NCBI GenBank assembly: GCA_963787645.1
Contig: CAWBDS010000009.1
Location: 248,001-312,000, forward strand
DNA: 64,000 nucleotides
Reading direction: 5' to 3'
Origin: Palsa-504 sp963787645
GTDB lineage: Bacteria; Actinomycetota; Actinomycetes; Streptosporangiales; Streptosporangiaceae
Position 1 is the stretch's first letter. Each line of letters opens with the position of its first letter. Positions 33,947-42,495 of the stretch are shown in pieces. Position numbers and translations under genes: made by a program. The notes below the pieces were generated by a model. It saw nothing but the letters and a program-made list of their open reading frames with translations. It ran no database searches and was not told the DNA's origin.

Positions 33947-35236
33947 TCAGGCCTGGAAGGCGGCGGGGTCGTCGAAGGGGCCGACGACGGCCAGGGCCTT
34001 GGGGCGGGTGAGGACTTCGGCCGCGACGGCGCGGACATCGTCGTGGGTGACCGCGTCGATCGAGGCGAGCACCTCGTCGACCGGCTCGAGCCGGGGGTAG
34101 ACCAGCTCGGACTTGCCCAGGCGGCTCATCCGCGACGACGGGTCTTCCAGGCCGAGCACGATCGAGCCGCGGACCTGGCCCTTGCCGCGGGCCAGCTCGG
34201 CGTCGCTCAGGCCGCTGTCGACCACCCGGGTGACCTCCTCGGCGCAGATGGCCAGCACCTCGTCGGCCTTGGCCGGCAGGCAGCCCACGTAGATGCCCCA
34301 CATGCCGGTGTCGGCGTGCTGGGCCGCGAAGCTGTACACCGAATAGGCCAGGCCGCGCTTCTCCCTGACCTCCTGGAACAGGCGCGAGGACATGCCGCCG
34401 CCGAACGCCGCGTTCAGCACGCCGAGGGCGAACCGGCGGCCGTCGCTCCGGGACAGGGCCTCGCAGCCCAGGACCAGGTTGGCCTGCTCGATGCCGCGCG
34501 AGACCAGCGTGGTGCCCACGCCGGCCTGGCGCCCGGCGCCTGGTCCGTGGTCGCCGGTCAGCCGCGGCGCGGCGGGCTCGGCGGCGCGATCCAGGACCGG
34601 GCCGAACGCCTGGGCCACCAGCTGGACCACGATGTCGTGGTCCAGGTTGCCGGCCGCGGCCACGACCAGGTGCTCCGGCGTATACCGGGCCTGGTAATGC
34701 TCGAAGATCTGGCCCCTGGTGATCGCGTTGATCGAGTCCACGGTGCCCAGGATCGGACGGCCGAGCGGAGTGTCGCCGAACAGCTTGGCGGTGAACGCCT
34801 CGTGCACGGTGTCGGAGGGGTCATCCTCGTTCATCGCGATCTCTTCGAGCACCACGTTGCGCTCGGCGTCCACGTCCTTGGGCGTGATCAGCGAGCTGGT
34901 CACCATGTCGGACAGGACATCCACGGCCAGCGGCAGGTCCGCGTCGAGCACCCGGGCGTAGTAGCAGGTGTACTCCTTGGCGGTGAACGCGTTCATCTCA
35001 CCGCCGACCGCGTCCATCTCGGCCGAAATGTCCAGCGCGGTGCGCCGCGTGGTGCCCTTGAACAGCAGGTGCTCCAGGTAGTGCGTCGCACCCGCATGGG
35101 CGTGGTCCTCGTCCCGGGAGCCAACCCCGACCCAGATGCCCAGCGCCACCGACCGCACGGCGGGCAGGAACTCGGTAACCACCCGAAGCCCGCCGGGCAG
35201 GACGGTGCGCCTTACTTGGCTTGGTTCGGTGGCCAT
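33947..35236 (-). CDS. M16-family zinc peptidase (mitochondrial processing peptidase-like)
   Basis: 429 residues. The inverted zinc motif HxxEH is in GATHYLEHLLFKGT, with the downstream Glu in NVVLEEIAMNEDDPSDTVHE. The C-terminal half carries the second M16 domain with the R/Y region (RGLAYSVYSFAAQHADTGMW). Starts immediately after the pnp stop codon with no spacer, so it is translationally linked to pnp. Cytoplasmic. Confidence 0.94.
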   Translation of the reverse strand: MATEPSQVRRTVLPGGLRVVTEFLPAVRSVALGIWVGVGSRDEDHAHAGATHYLEHLLFKGTTRRTALDISAEMDAVGGEMNAFTAKEYTCYYARVLDADLPLAVDVLSDMVTSSLITPKDVDAERNVVLEEIAMNEDDPSDTVHEAFTAKLFGDTPLGRPILGTVDSINAITRGQIFEHYQARYTPEHLVVAAAGNLDHDIVVQLVAQAFGPVLDRAAEPAAPRLTGDHGPGAGRQAGVGTTLVSRGIEQANLVLGCEALSRSDGRRFALGVLNAAFGGGMSSRLFQEVREKRGLAYSVYSFAAQHADTGMWGIYVGCLPAKADEVLAICAEEVTRVVDSGLSDAELARGKGQVRGSIVLGLEDPSSRMSRLGKSELVYPRLEPVDEVLASIDAVTHDDVRAVAAEVLTRPKALAVVGPFDDPAAFQA

Positions 35237-37609
35237 CTACTCGTGGGGCCCGCGGGTGCGGTGGCGGGTCCGGCGATGACCGTCGTCACCGCCACCGGCG
35301 CCGCCACGGTCCCGGTCGCCGGCGCCAGTGCGCGGCCGGTCGCCACGGTCACCGCGATCACCGCGGGGCGGCTCGCCGCCGGACAGGTCCTCACCGGCCG
35401 CCTCCCGCTCGACCACCTCGACCGGCACCAGGGACAGCTTGCCGCGGTCGTCGATCTCGCGGATCTCGACCTGGATCTTGTCGCCGATGTGGATCACGTC
35501 GTCGATGTTCTCGATCCGCTTGCCGCCGTGCAGCTTGCGGATCTGCGTGATGTGCAGCAGGCCGTCCTTGCCGGGCAGCAGGCTGACGAACGCGCCGAAC
35601 GTCGTGGTCTTGACCACCGTGCCCAGGAAGCGTTCGCCGACCTCGGGCATGTGCGGGTTGGCGATGGCGTTGATCGCGGCCCGGGCCGCCTCGGCCGAGG
35701 GGCCGTCGGTAGCACCGACGTAGATCGTGCCGTCGTCCTCGATGGTGATCTCGGCGCCGGTGTCGTCCTGGATCGAGTTGATCATCTTGCCCTTGGGCCC
35801 GATGACCTCGCCGATCTTGTCCACCGGGACCTTGATCGTGATGATCCGCGGCGCGTACGGGGACATCTCGCCAGGCTGGCTGATGGCGCCGCGCATGAGC
35901 TCCAGGATGGTCATCCGGGCCCCGCGGGCCTGCTTGAGCGCCCCGGCCAGCACCGAGGCGGGGATGCCGTCCAGCTTGGTGTCCAGCTGCAGCGCGGTGA
36001 TGACCTGCTCGGTGCCCGCGACCTTGAAGTCCATGTCGCCGAACGCGTCCTCGGCGCCCAGGATGTCGGTCAGCGTCACGTACTGGCCGCCCTCGTGGAT
36101 CAGGCCCATGGCGATGCCGGAGACCATGTCCTTGAGCGGCACGCCCGCGTCCAGCAGGGCCATGGTCGAGGCGCAGACCGAGCCCATGCTCGTCGAACCG
36201 TTCGAGCTGATCGCCTCGGAGACCTGCCGGATGGCGTAGGGGAACTCCTCGCGCGCGGGCAGCACCGGGATCAGGGCCCGCTCGGCGAGCGCGCCGTGCC
36301 CGATCTCACGCCGCTTGGGCGATCCCACCCGGCCGGTCTCACCGGTCGAGTACGGCGGGAAGTTGTAGTTGTGCATGTAGCGCTTGGTCCGCTCGGGGTT
36401 GAGCGTGTCAATCATCTGCTCCATCCGGAGCATGTTCAGCGTGGTCACGCCCAGGATCTGGGTCTCGCCCCGCTCGAACAGCGCGGAGCCGTGCACCCGG
36501 GGCAGCACGTGGGTCATGGCGGACAGCGGCCGGATGTCGGTCAGGCCGCGGCCGTCGATGCGCACCCCGTCGCGGATGACGCGCTCGCGGACCAGCTTCT
36601 TGGTCAGCGAGCGGAACGCGGCACTGATCTCCTTCTCGCGCCCCTCGAACTGCTCGGCGAGCTTCTCCTGGGCCAGGGCCTTGACCCGGTCGGTCTCGGC
36701 CTCCCGCTCATGCTTGCCGGCGATGGTCAGCGCCTTGGCCAGCTCGTCGGAGACCTCGCGGACCACCGCGTCGTAGACGTCCTCGGTGTAGTCGATGAAC
36801 ACCGGGTACTCGGCGTGCGCGGCGGCCTCGGCCTCGGCCGACTCGGCGGCGAGCCGCTGCTGCGCCTCGCAGAGCACCTTGATGAACGGCTTGGCGGCGT
36901 CCAGGCCCTCGGCCACCGTGTCCTCGGTCGGCGCGACGGCGCCGTGGCCCGAATCGGCCAGCAGCTTGAGCGTCTCGGGGGTGGACTCGGCCTCGACCAT
37001 CATGATCGCGACGTCGCCATCGCCGTTTTCGTCAGCAGGGAGCACGCGCCCGGCGACCACCATGTCGAAGGTGGCCTGGGCCAGCTGCTCATGGGCGGGG
37101 AACGCGACCCACTGGCCCTTGATCAGGGCGACCCGCACGCCGCCGATGGGACCGGAGAACGGCAGGCCGGCCAGCTGGGTCGACATGGAGGCGGCGTTGA
37201 TCGCCACCACGTCGTACAGGTGCTGCGGGTCCAGGGCCAGCACGGTGGCGACGATCTGGATCTCGTTGCGCAGCCCCTTGACGAAGGACGGGCGCAGCGG
37301 CCGGTCGATGAGCCGGCAGGTCAAGATGGCGTCCTCGGACGGACGGCCCTCGCGACGGAAAAACGAGCCGGGAATCCGGCCCGCCGCGTACATCCGCTCT
37401 TCCACATCGACGGTGAGCGGGAAGAAGTCCAAGTTGTCCTTGGGCTGCTTGGACGCCGTGGTAGCGGAAAGCACCACGGTCTCGCCGTCCAGGGTCACCA
37501 AAGCGGACCCGGCGGCCTGGCGGGCCAGACGGCCCGTCTCGAACCTGATTGTATGTACGCCGAATTCGCCGTTATCGATAACGGCTTCAGCACTTCGGAC
37601 ACCCTCCAC
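35237..37609 (-). CDS. pnp: Polyribonucleotide nucleotidyltransferase (PNPase)
   Basis: 790 residues: two RNase PH domains (SFFRREGRPSEDAILTCRLI in the first, MGSVCASTMALLDAGVPLKD in the second), a KH domain (IGEVIGPKGKMINSIQDDTG) and an S1 domain (VGERFLGTVVKTTTFGAFVS). Degrades and tails RNA and is a degradosome component. GTG start 37609 behind AAGGAGG. The C-terminal tail is Arg/Gly/Asp-rich (PRGDRGDRGDRPRTGAGDRD), a likely disordered RNA-binding extension. Preceded by a highly structured leader. Confidence 0.97.
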   Translation of the reverse strand: MEGVRSAEAVIDNGEFGVHTIRFETGRLARQAAGSALVTLDGETVVLSATTASKQPKDNLDFFPLTVDVEERMYAAGRIPGSFFRREGRPSEDAILTCRLIDRPLRPSFVKGLRNEIQIVATVLALDPQHLYDVVAINAASMSTQLAGLPFSGPIGGVRVALIKGQWVAFPAHEQLAQATFDMVVAGRVLPADENGDGDVAIMMVEAESTPETLKLLADSGHGAVAPTEDTVAEGLDAAKPFIKVLCEAQQRLAAESAEAEAAAHAEYPVFIDYTEDVYDAVVREVSDELAKALTIAGKHEREAETDRVKALAQEKLAEQFEGREKEISAAFRSLTKKLVRERVIRDGVRIDGRGLTDIRPLSAMTHVLPRVHGSALFERGETQILGVTTLNMLRMEQMIDTLNPERTKRYMHNYNFPPYSTGETGRVGSPKRREIGHGALAERALIPVLPAREEFPYAIRQVSEAISSNGSTSMGSVCASTMALLDAGVPLKDMVSGIAMGLIHEGGQYVTLTDILGAEDAFGDMDFKVAGTEQVITALQLDTKLDGIPASVLAGALKQARGARMTILELMRGAISQPGEMSPYAPRIITIKVPVDKIGEVIGPKGKMINSIQDDTGAEITIEDDGTIYVGATDGPSAEAARAAINAIANPHMPEVGERFLGTVVKTTTFGAFVSLLPGKDGLLHITQIRKLHGGKRIENIDDVIHIGDKIQVEIREIDDRGKLSLVPVEVVEREAAGEDLSGGEPPRGDRGDRGDRPRTGAGDRDRGGAGGGDDGHRRTRHRTRGPHE

Positions 37610-37861
37610 GGGTGAGACCTCCTTGCGGTAGATCCCGCACCCACCCGCCGCCGTGCCGCATGGTGGCCTGGCTCGCCTGCCGCGTTTACCTCAACAGTGG
37701 GCTGCCGGCCGGTCTTCGATCGAAGTCCTCGGGCTGCGTCTTGACGCTGCGCTTTCGCTGGCCCGGGGACCACTACCGAGGACCGGCCCTGGCGCTCGGG
37801 GCCGGGGGCTACGGGATGTCAGTGTGGTTATTAAGTTGTCCTGGCCGGACGGCCGGGGCGG
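37610..37861. other. rpsO-pnp intergenic region
   Basis: 252 bp without a gene. Holds the SD of pnp, the structured leader listed separately, and right after the rpsO stop a small hairpin GGCC-GTCC-GGCC (near 37843-37854). A promoter for pnp is likely in the less GC-rich segment around 37825-37840 but no clear boxes could be set. Confidence 0.5.
37707..37788 (-). ncRNA. Structured pnp leader (three-way-junction hairpin)
   Basis: In the 252-nt rpsO-pnp gap, CCGAGGACCGGCC (37776-37788) is complementary to a split partner: GGCCGGTC (37707-37714) and TCCTCGG (37726-37732). The 12 bp between the two halves (37714-37725, CTTCGATCGAAG) form their own self-complementary arm. A further small hairpin GCGT-CTTG-ACGC is enclosed. 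A large double-stranded leader in this place is known in other bacteria as the RNase III site for pnp autoregulation. That role here is inferred. Confidence 0.6.
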
Positions 37862-38131
37862 CTAGCGGCGGATGCCGAGACGCTCCCTGATCGCACGGTA
37901 ACGGGCGATGTCCTTCTTGGCCAGGTACTTGAGCAGCCGACGGCGGCGGCCGACCAGCAGCAGCAGCCCGCGGCGGCTGTGGTGGTCGTGCTTGTGCACC
38001 TTCAGGTGCTCGGTGAGGTGGTTGATTCGCCTGGTCAGCAGCGCGATCTGGACCTCCGGCGAACCGGTGTCACCCTCATTCGTCGCGTACTCCGTCAGGA
38101 TCTCTTTCTTGACGGCGGTGTCGAGCGGCAC
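37862..38131 (-). CDS. rpsO: 30S ribosomal protein S15
   Basis: 89 residues, full length. Typical sequence TGSPEVQIALLTRRINHLTE, HKHDHHSRRGLLLLVGRRRR and LLKYLAKKD. Binds 16S rRNA and early assembly partners. GTG start with SD AAGGAG. A GATAAT sequence about 130 nt upstream (38254-38259, minus strand) may be the -10 box. Confidence 0.97.
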   Translation of the reverse strand: MPLDTAVKKEILTEYATNEGDTGSPEVQIALLTRRINHLTEHLKVHKHDHHSRRGLLLLVGRRRRLLKYLAKKDIARYRAIRERLGIRR

Positions 38132-38309
38132 GTGGCTCCTTAGAAAATTGGCGCTGAAAAGGGGTCTTCACTAGGGTTGATCCCCCGAGACGGCCGCTTG
38201 AGGGTGCAGCACGCCTCTATCTGCCGCGGCTAGTCACCGGGCAGCGTTTCACATTATCACGTGCCGCGGCCCGGTTACGCCGGGTCAGCCAGGGCCGACT
38301 GGTCCTCCC

Positions 38310-38315
38310 TAGACT
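38310..38315 (+). promoter_or_regulatory. -10 box of a leaderless promoter (FUSC gene)
   Basis: TAGACT, 6 nt, then ATG 38322. Confidence 0.5.
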
Positions 38316-38321
38316 GGATCA

Positions 38322-40709
38322 ATGCCCGATATGAGCCTGACGCGCCGCCTCCCGCGGGCCGCCTCCCGGCCCGCCTGGTGGCCGGCCTGGTCGGTGCCCG
38401 CGGCGATGCGGACCGCGCGCGCGGTGATCGTGATTCCGTCGTTGTTCGCGCTGACCTACGAGGGCTTCGGCAACCTGCAGATGGCGCTGTTCGCCGCGTT
38501 CGGCGGGTTCGCCAACCTGGTCATCGCCTCGTTCGGCGGCAGCAAGCGGGACAAGGCCATCGCGCACTTCGGCCTGGCCGTGATCGGGAGCGTCGGGCTG
38601 ATCATCGGCACCGCGGTGCAACCGATCCAGTGGCTGGCCGTGCTGGTCACGATCCCGGTGACGTTCGGCATCTTCTTCGCGGGCGTGGCCGGGCCCAACG
38701 CGGCCTCGGGCGTGATCGCCGCGCTGTTCCCCTATGTGCTGCCGGTGGCCACGCCCGGGACGGTGAGCATGATCCCGGACCGGCTGGCGGGCTGGTGGCT
38801 GGCCTCGGCGGTGGCCACGGTGGCGGTGCTGGCGTACTCGCCGCCGTCACCGGACAACCGGCTGCGAGCGGCGGCGGCCGGCTCGGCCCGGGCGCTGTCG
38901 CGCACCCTGGCCGCGGCCGTGCGCGGGACCGCGACCCCGGCCGACCACCAGGCCTGCCAGGCGGCCAAGCAAGAGCTGATCAACGCGTTCACCAGCACGC
39001 CGTACCGGCCGACCGGGCTGGCCACCGCCGACCAGGCCATGTCCAGCGCGGTGCAGTACCTGGAATGGTGCACCGCGCTGGTGGCCGACGCCACCCACGG
39101 GCACTCGAACCTGGACCAGGCCGCGCAGCCCGATCGCGACCTGCTGGCCGCGACCGCCGTGGTGCTGGGGCAGGTCGGCGACCTGCTGGCCGACCGCGAC
39201 GGGACCGCCGTGCTGCCCGACGTCGACGAACTGCAGCGGCTGCGCGAGGCGGCCAACGCCTACCACCGGGCGGTGGAGGCGGAGGGGCACGACGAGACGG
39301 TTCAGGCCATCGCCCGGTACGCGTTCCACGCCCAGGCCATCTGCCTGGCCGTGCGCGGGCTGACCGCGGACGCGCTGATCGCCGCCCGGCGCGCCGATCC
39401 CGAGACCGTCGCCGCCCGGCGCCGCGGCTGGTACGGCGCGCAGCCCGAGGGCAGCGACGTCGAACGGCGGGTGGCCGCGCTGTACGGCGCGCTCGGCGTG
39501 CTGACCCGGCACGCCAGCATCCGCTCGGTCTGGTTCCTGAACAGCCTGCGCGCGTCGCTGGCCGTGGCCGCGGCGGTCCTGGTGGCCGACGTGTCCGGGG
39601 TTCAGCATGGGTTCTGGGTGGTGCTCGGCACCTTGTCGGTGCTGCGGACCAACGCGTCGACCACCGAGTCGACCGCGCTGCGGGCGCTGGGCGGCACCGC
39701 GATCGGCTTCGTGATCGGCGCCGTGCTGCTGCTCGGCATCGGGACCAGTACGCCCGCGCTGTGGGCGGCGCTGCCGATCGCCATCGCGGTGGCCGCGTAC
39801 GCGCCGGGCACGATGCCGTTCATCGTCGGCCAGGCGGCCTTCACGGTCGTCATCGTGGTGCTGTTCAACCTGCTGGTGCCCGCGGGCTGGAAGGTGGGCC
39901 TGCTGCGCATCGAGGACGTGGCCATCGGCTGCGCGGTGAGCCTGGTGGTCGGCGTGCTGTTCTGGCCGCGCGGGGCCGCGTCGGTGGTCGGTGACGACCT
40001 GGCCGACGCGTTCCGGGTCGGGGCCGCGTACCTGACCGAGTCGGTGCAGTGGGCGCTGGGCACCCGGCCCGACGCGCCGGACGCAGGCCCCGCGGCGGTC
40101 ACCGCCGGGATCCGGCTGGACGAGGCACTGCGCGGGTTCCTGGCCGAGCAGGGCGCCAAGCACCTGTCCAAGTCGGACCTGTGGATGCTGGTCATGGCGA
40201 CCATGCGGCTGCGGCTGACCGCCTACTCGCTGGCCGGGATGCGGGAGCCGGACCACGTCCAGCGGCACCGCCACCCGGGCATCCGCTACGCCAAGGGCGT
40301 GCTGACCCAGGCCACCGCCGAGCTGACCGCCTTCTACGAGCGGATCGCGGTGCTGGTGGGGCGGCCGGCGGCGAACGAGGTGCTGCTGCCGGTCACCGTC
40401 CCGGCGTTCACCGGGCTGAACGCGACGGCGCTGGCCGCGGACGCGAGCCCCGAGGAGGTCAGCGCGGTGGTCCGGGTGGGCGCCGCGCTGGGGGCGGCCG
40501 TCCCCGACGCGGCCGTCCCCGATGCTGGCGGCGACATCGCCGCGGACGCCGACGACGACGCGGAGCTGGTCCGGATCATCACCACCGGCCATCATCCGCA
40601 CCTGCTGTGGGTGCACGAGCACCTGGAGCACCTCAGCTCGCACCTGGCCACGATCACCGAACCCGCCACGCACGTGGCCGAACAGCGCCGGCAGCCCTGG
40701 TGGAGGTAG
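38322..40709 (+). CDS. FUSC-family (aromatic acid exporter-like) membrane protein
   Basis: 795 residues with two hydrophobic blocks: an N-terminal group of TM helices (about 40-185; ALTYEGFGNLQMALFAAFGG) and a second (about 415-560; GFWVVLGTLSVLRTNASTTE, with ALRALGGTAIGFVIGAVLLL). Each is followed by a soluble helical region. This is the arrangement of FUSC/YccS-AaeB-like exporters. Start ATG 38322 from the -10 spacing. Substrate not predictable. Confidence 0.88.
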   Translation: MPDMSLTRRLPRAASRPAWWPAWSVPAAMRTARAVIVIPSLFALTYEGFGNLQMALFAAFGGFANLVIASFGGSKRDKAIAHFGLAVIGSVGLIIGTAVQPIQWLAVLVTIPVTFGIFFAGVAGPNAASGVIAALFPYVLPVATPGTVSMIPDRLAGWWLASAVATVAVLAYSPPSPDNRLRAAAAGSARALSRTLAAAVRGTATPADHQACQAAKQELINAFTSTPYRPTGLATADQAMSSAVQYLEWCTALVADATHGHSNLDQAAQPDRDLLAATAVVLGQVGDLLADRDGTAVLPDVDELQRLREAANAYHRAVEAEGHDETVQAIARYAFHAQAICLAVRGLTADALIAARRADPETVAARRRGWYGAQPEGSDVERRVAALYGALGVLTRHASIRSVWFLNSLRASLAVAAAVLVADVSGVQHGFWVVLGTLSVLRTNASTTESTALRALGGTAIGFVIGAVLLLGIGTSTPALWAALPIAIAVAAYAPGTMPFIVGQAAFTVVIVVLFNLLVPAGWKVGLLRIEDVAIGCAVSLVVGVLFWPRGAASVVGDDLADAFRVGAAYLTESVQWALGTRPDAPDAGPAAVTAGIRLDEALRGFLAEQGAKHLSKSDLWMLVMATMRLRLTAYSLAGMREPDHVQRHRHPGIRYAKGVLTQATAELTAFYERIAVLVGRPAANEVLLPVTVPAFTGLNATALAADASPEEVSAVVRVGAALGAAVPDAAVPDAGGDIAADADDDAELVRIITTGHHPHLLWVHEHLEHLSSHLATITEPATHVAEQRRQPWWR

Positions 40710-40713
40710 CTGG

Positions 40714-41947
40714 CTAGCCGCGGGCCAGGGCGGTGTTGGGGACGGCGGGCAGGGCGAGGGCGGCCAGGGCGGCGGCGGCCGCGATCGCGGCCAGGACCAC
40801 GCCGGTTAGGTGGAGGGCCGGTACCGCGCCGCGGGCCTGGGCTTGGGCCGCGTACAGCGCGGCGAGCAGGCCTATCCCGAACGAACCGGCGATCCGCTGC
40901 CAGGTGTTGAACAGCGTGTTCGCGTCGCTGAGCTGCTCGGGGCGCAGGGGTTCGGTCAGGGCCTGTAGCAGCGGGTTGATGACCAGGCCGATGGAGACCG
41001 AACGGCCGGCCAGGATCACCGCGATCAGCCACAGCGGCGTGGCCGCGCCGACCAGGAGCAGACCCAGGCTGGCCAGGGCCAGCACGGCGAAACCGGCCAG
41101 CACCGTGGCCCGGATGGTGAAGCGGGTCAGCAGCCGGGGGGCCAGTGCGGTGGACAGGCCGGTGACCAGGCCCTGCGGCAGCAGGGTCAGGCCCGCGGCC
41201 AGCGCGCTTCGGCCCTGGACGGTCTGCATGAACACCGGCAGCAGGAACACCGCCGCCCAGGTCACCACCGAGGCCAGCGTGACGGCCGAGGTCCAGCCCG
41301 CGGCGGCGCCCTGACTGGCCCCGAACAGCAGGCCGGTCAGGCCGGCCGCGAGCAGGACCAGCCCGGGCAGGTCGAACCGGGCGCCCGGCGAGCGGGGCGG
41401 GGCCAGCGCCGCGGGCACCAGCCGGACGGCCACCGCGGCCAGCGCGCCGACCGGCACGTTGATCAGGAAGATGGCGCGCCAGCCGGCCGCTTCGATCAGC
41501 GCTCCGCCCAGGGTGGGGCCGAGCGCCGGGCCGAGGAACAGCATGATCCCGGCGAGCGGAGATATGGAGCGGGCGGCCCCGGACCCCCGGCCTAGGAGCA
41601 TGCTCATGGCCAGCGGCACCAGCGGCGCGGCGACCAGGCCCTGCACGATCCGCGCGGCGACCAGCACGGCGGCGTCCGGGGCCAGCGCGCACAGGCCGGA
41701 GGCCACGGTGAAGGCCAGCACGCTGGCCCGGTAGACGGCCAGGGTGCCGAGCCGGGCGGCCCAGGTACGCGGTGCCGGCCAGCCCGGCGCCCAGCGCCAG
41801 CAGGTAGCCGCTCACCGTCCACTGCACCGTGGTCAGGCTGGCGTGCAGTTCGCGGGCGATGGGCTCGACCGCGACGTTGACGATGCTCGAGTCGACCATG
41901 GACAGCAGCGGCCCGGCCAGCAGGGCGTACTGGACCAGCGGGCGCAT
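40714..41947 (-). pseudogene. MFS transporter (DHA2-like) with a frameshift
   Basis: The N-terminal part (MRPLVQYALLAGPLLSMVDS, TM1; then TTVQWTVSGYLLALGAGLAG, TM2) and the remainder (from VYRASVLAFTVASGLCALAP; LAGIMLFLGPALGPTLGGAL) lie in different frames. Removing one G from the GGGCC near 41759-41764 (TAC CTG GCC GCC CGG on the coding strand) restores a continuous protein of about 410 residues with 12 or more TM helices. Either the exporter is inactive or this is a base-calling error. The PadR regulator gene overlaps its 5' end. Confidence 0.78.
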
Positions 41948-42474
41948 AACCGGGGGTCGGGCCGGGCCGCGAGCTCGCCGAGCTCGGCCAGCCAGGCCAG
42001 CTCCTGCTCGTGCCGGCGGATCAGCTCGGCGGTGGCCAGCTCACCCCACCGCTCGCCGTGCTCGATGGCCAGGGCGAGCATGGTCCGCAGGTGGTCGAGC
42101 AGGTCGTGCACGGCACGAGTGCGGGCGGCGAGCACGACGGTCCGTTCGGCCGAATTAAGTAGCGAGAACTGGCCGAGGCGGGCCAGGAACTCCGTCTCAT
42201 CAGCCGCCTGGTCCGGGGGGAGATCGGCGAGCAGGTCGTGCAGCAGGTCCGCACCCACGTCGGTGAGGGCGTAGACCAGGCGGGGCGGGCGGCCGTCCTG
42301 CGACTGCGCGGTCTTGGTCACCGCGCCGGCCTCCTCGAAGCGCTTGAGCGCCGGGTACAGCGAGTTGTTGTGCAGCACGACGCCGGTGGTCTGCTCGACG
42401 CGCTTGCGCAGCTCGTAGCCGTGCGCGGGCCCGGAGCGCAGGCGGCGCAGGATCAGGATCTCGATGTAGGACAC
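41833..42474 (-). CDS. PadR-family transcriptional regulator
   Basis: 213 residues. N-terminal winged helix: ILILRRLRSGPAHGYELRKR, LHNNSLYPALKRFEEAGAVT, RPPRLVYALTDVGADLLHDL. A C-terminal helical domain follows to about residue 172. The last 40 residues (after RPDPRLCAR) read out of frame through the start of the MFS gene and look non-native, so the true end is probably near 41947 and another indel may be present. GTG start 42474. Presumably controls the MFS gene downstream. Confidence 0.85.
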   Translation of the reverse strand: MSYIEILILRRLRSGPAHGYELRKRVEQTTGVVLHNNSLYPALKRFEEAGAVTKTAQSQDGRPPRLVYALTDVGADLLHDLLADLPPDQAADETEFLARLGQFSLLNSAERTVVLAARTRAVHDLLDHLRTMLALAIEHGERWGELATAELIRRHEQELAWLAELGELAARPDPRLCARWSSTPCWPGRCCPWSTRASSTSRSSPSPANCTPA

Positions 42475-42495
42475 ATAGTCCAGTATGACCTATGT
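42473..42495. promoter_or_regulatory. PadR operator candidate over the padR start
   Basis: ACATAG-N11-CTATGT, 6-bp perfect arms, covering the GTG start of the PadR gene. PadR sites usually contain ATGT/ACAT inverted halves, which fits autoregulation. Confidence 0.45.

Noticed and set aside
33710..37615. 1301-codon open frame on the plus strand opposite pnp and the M16 peptidase
   Set aside because: It mirrors two certain genes. In such GC-rich DNA the antisense frame rarely meets stops, and the translation is low-complexity with no domains.
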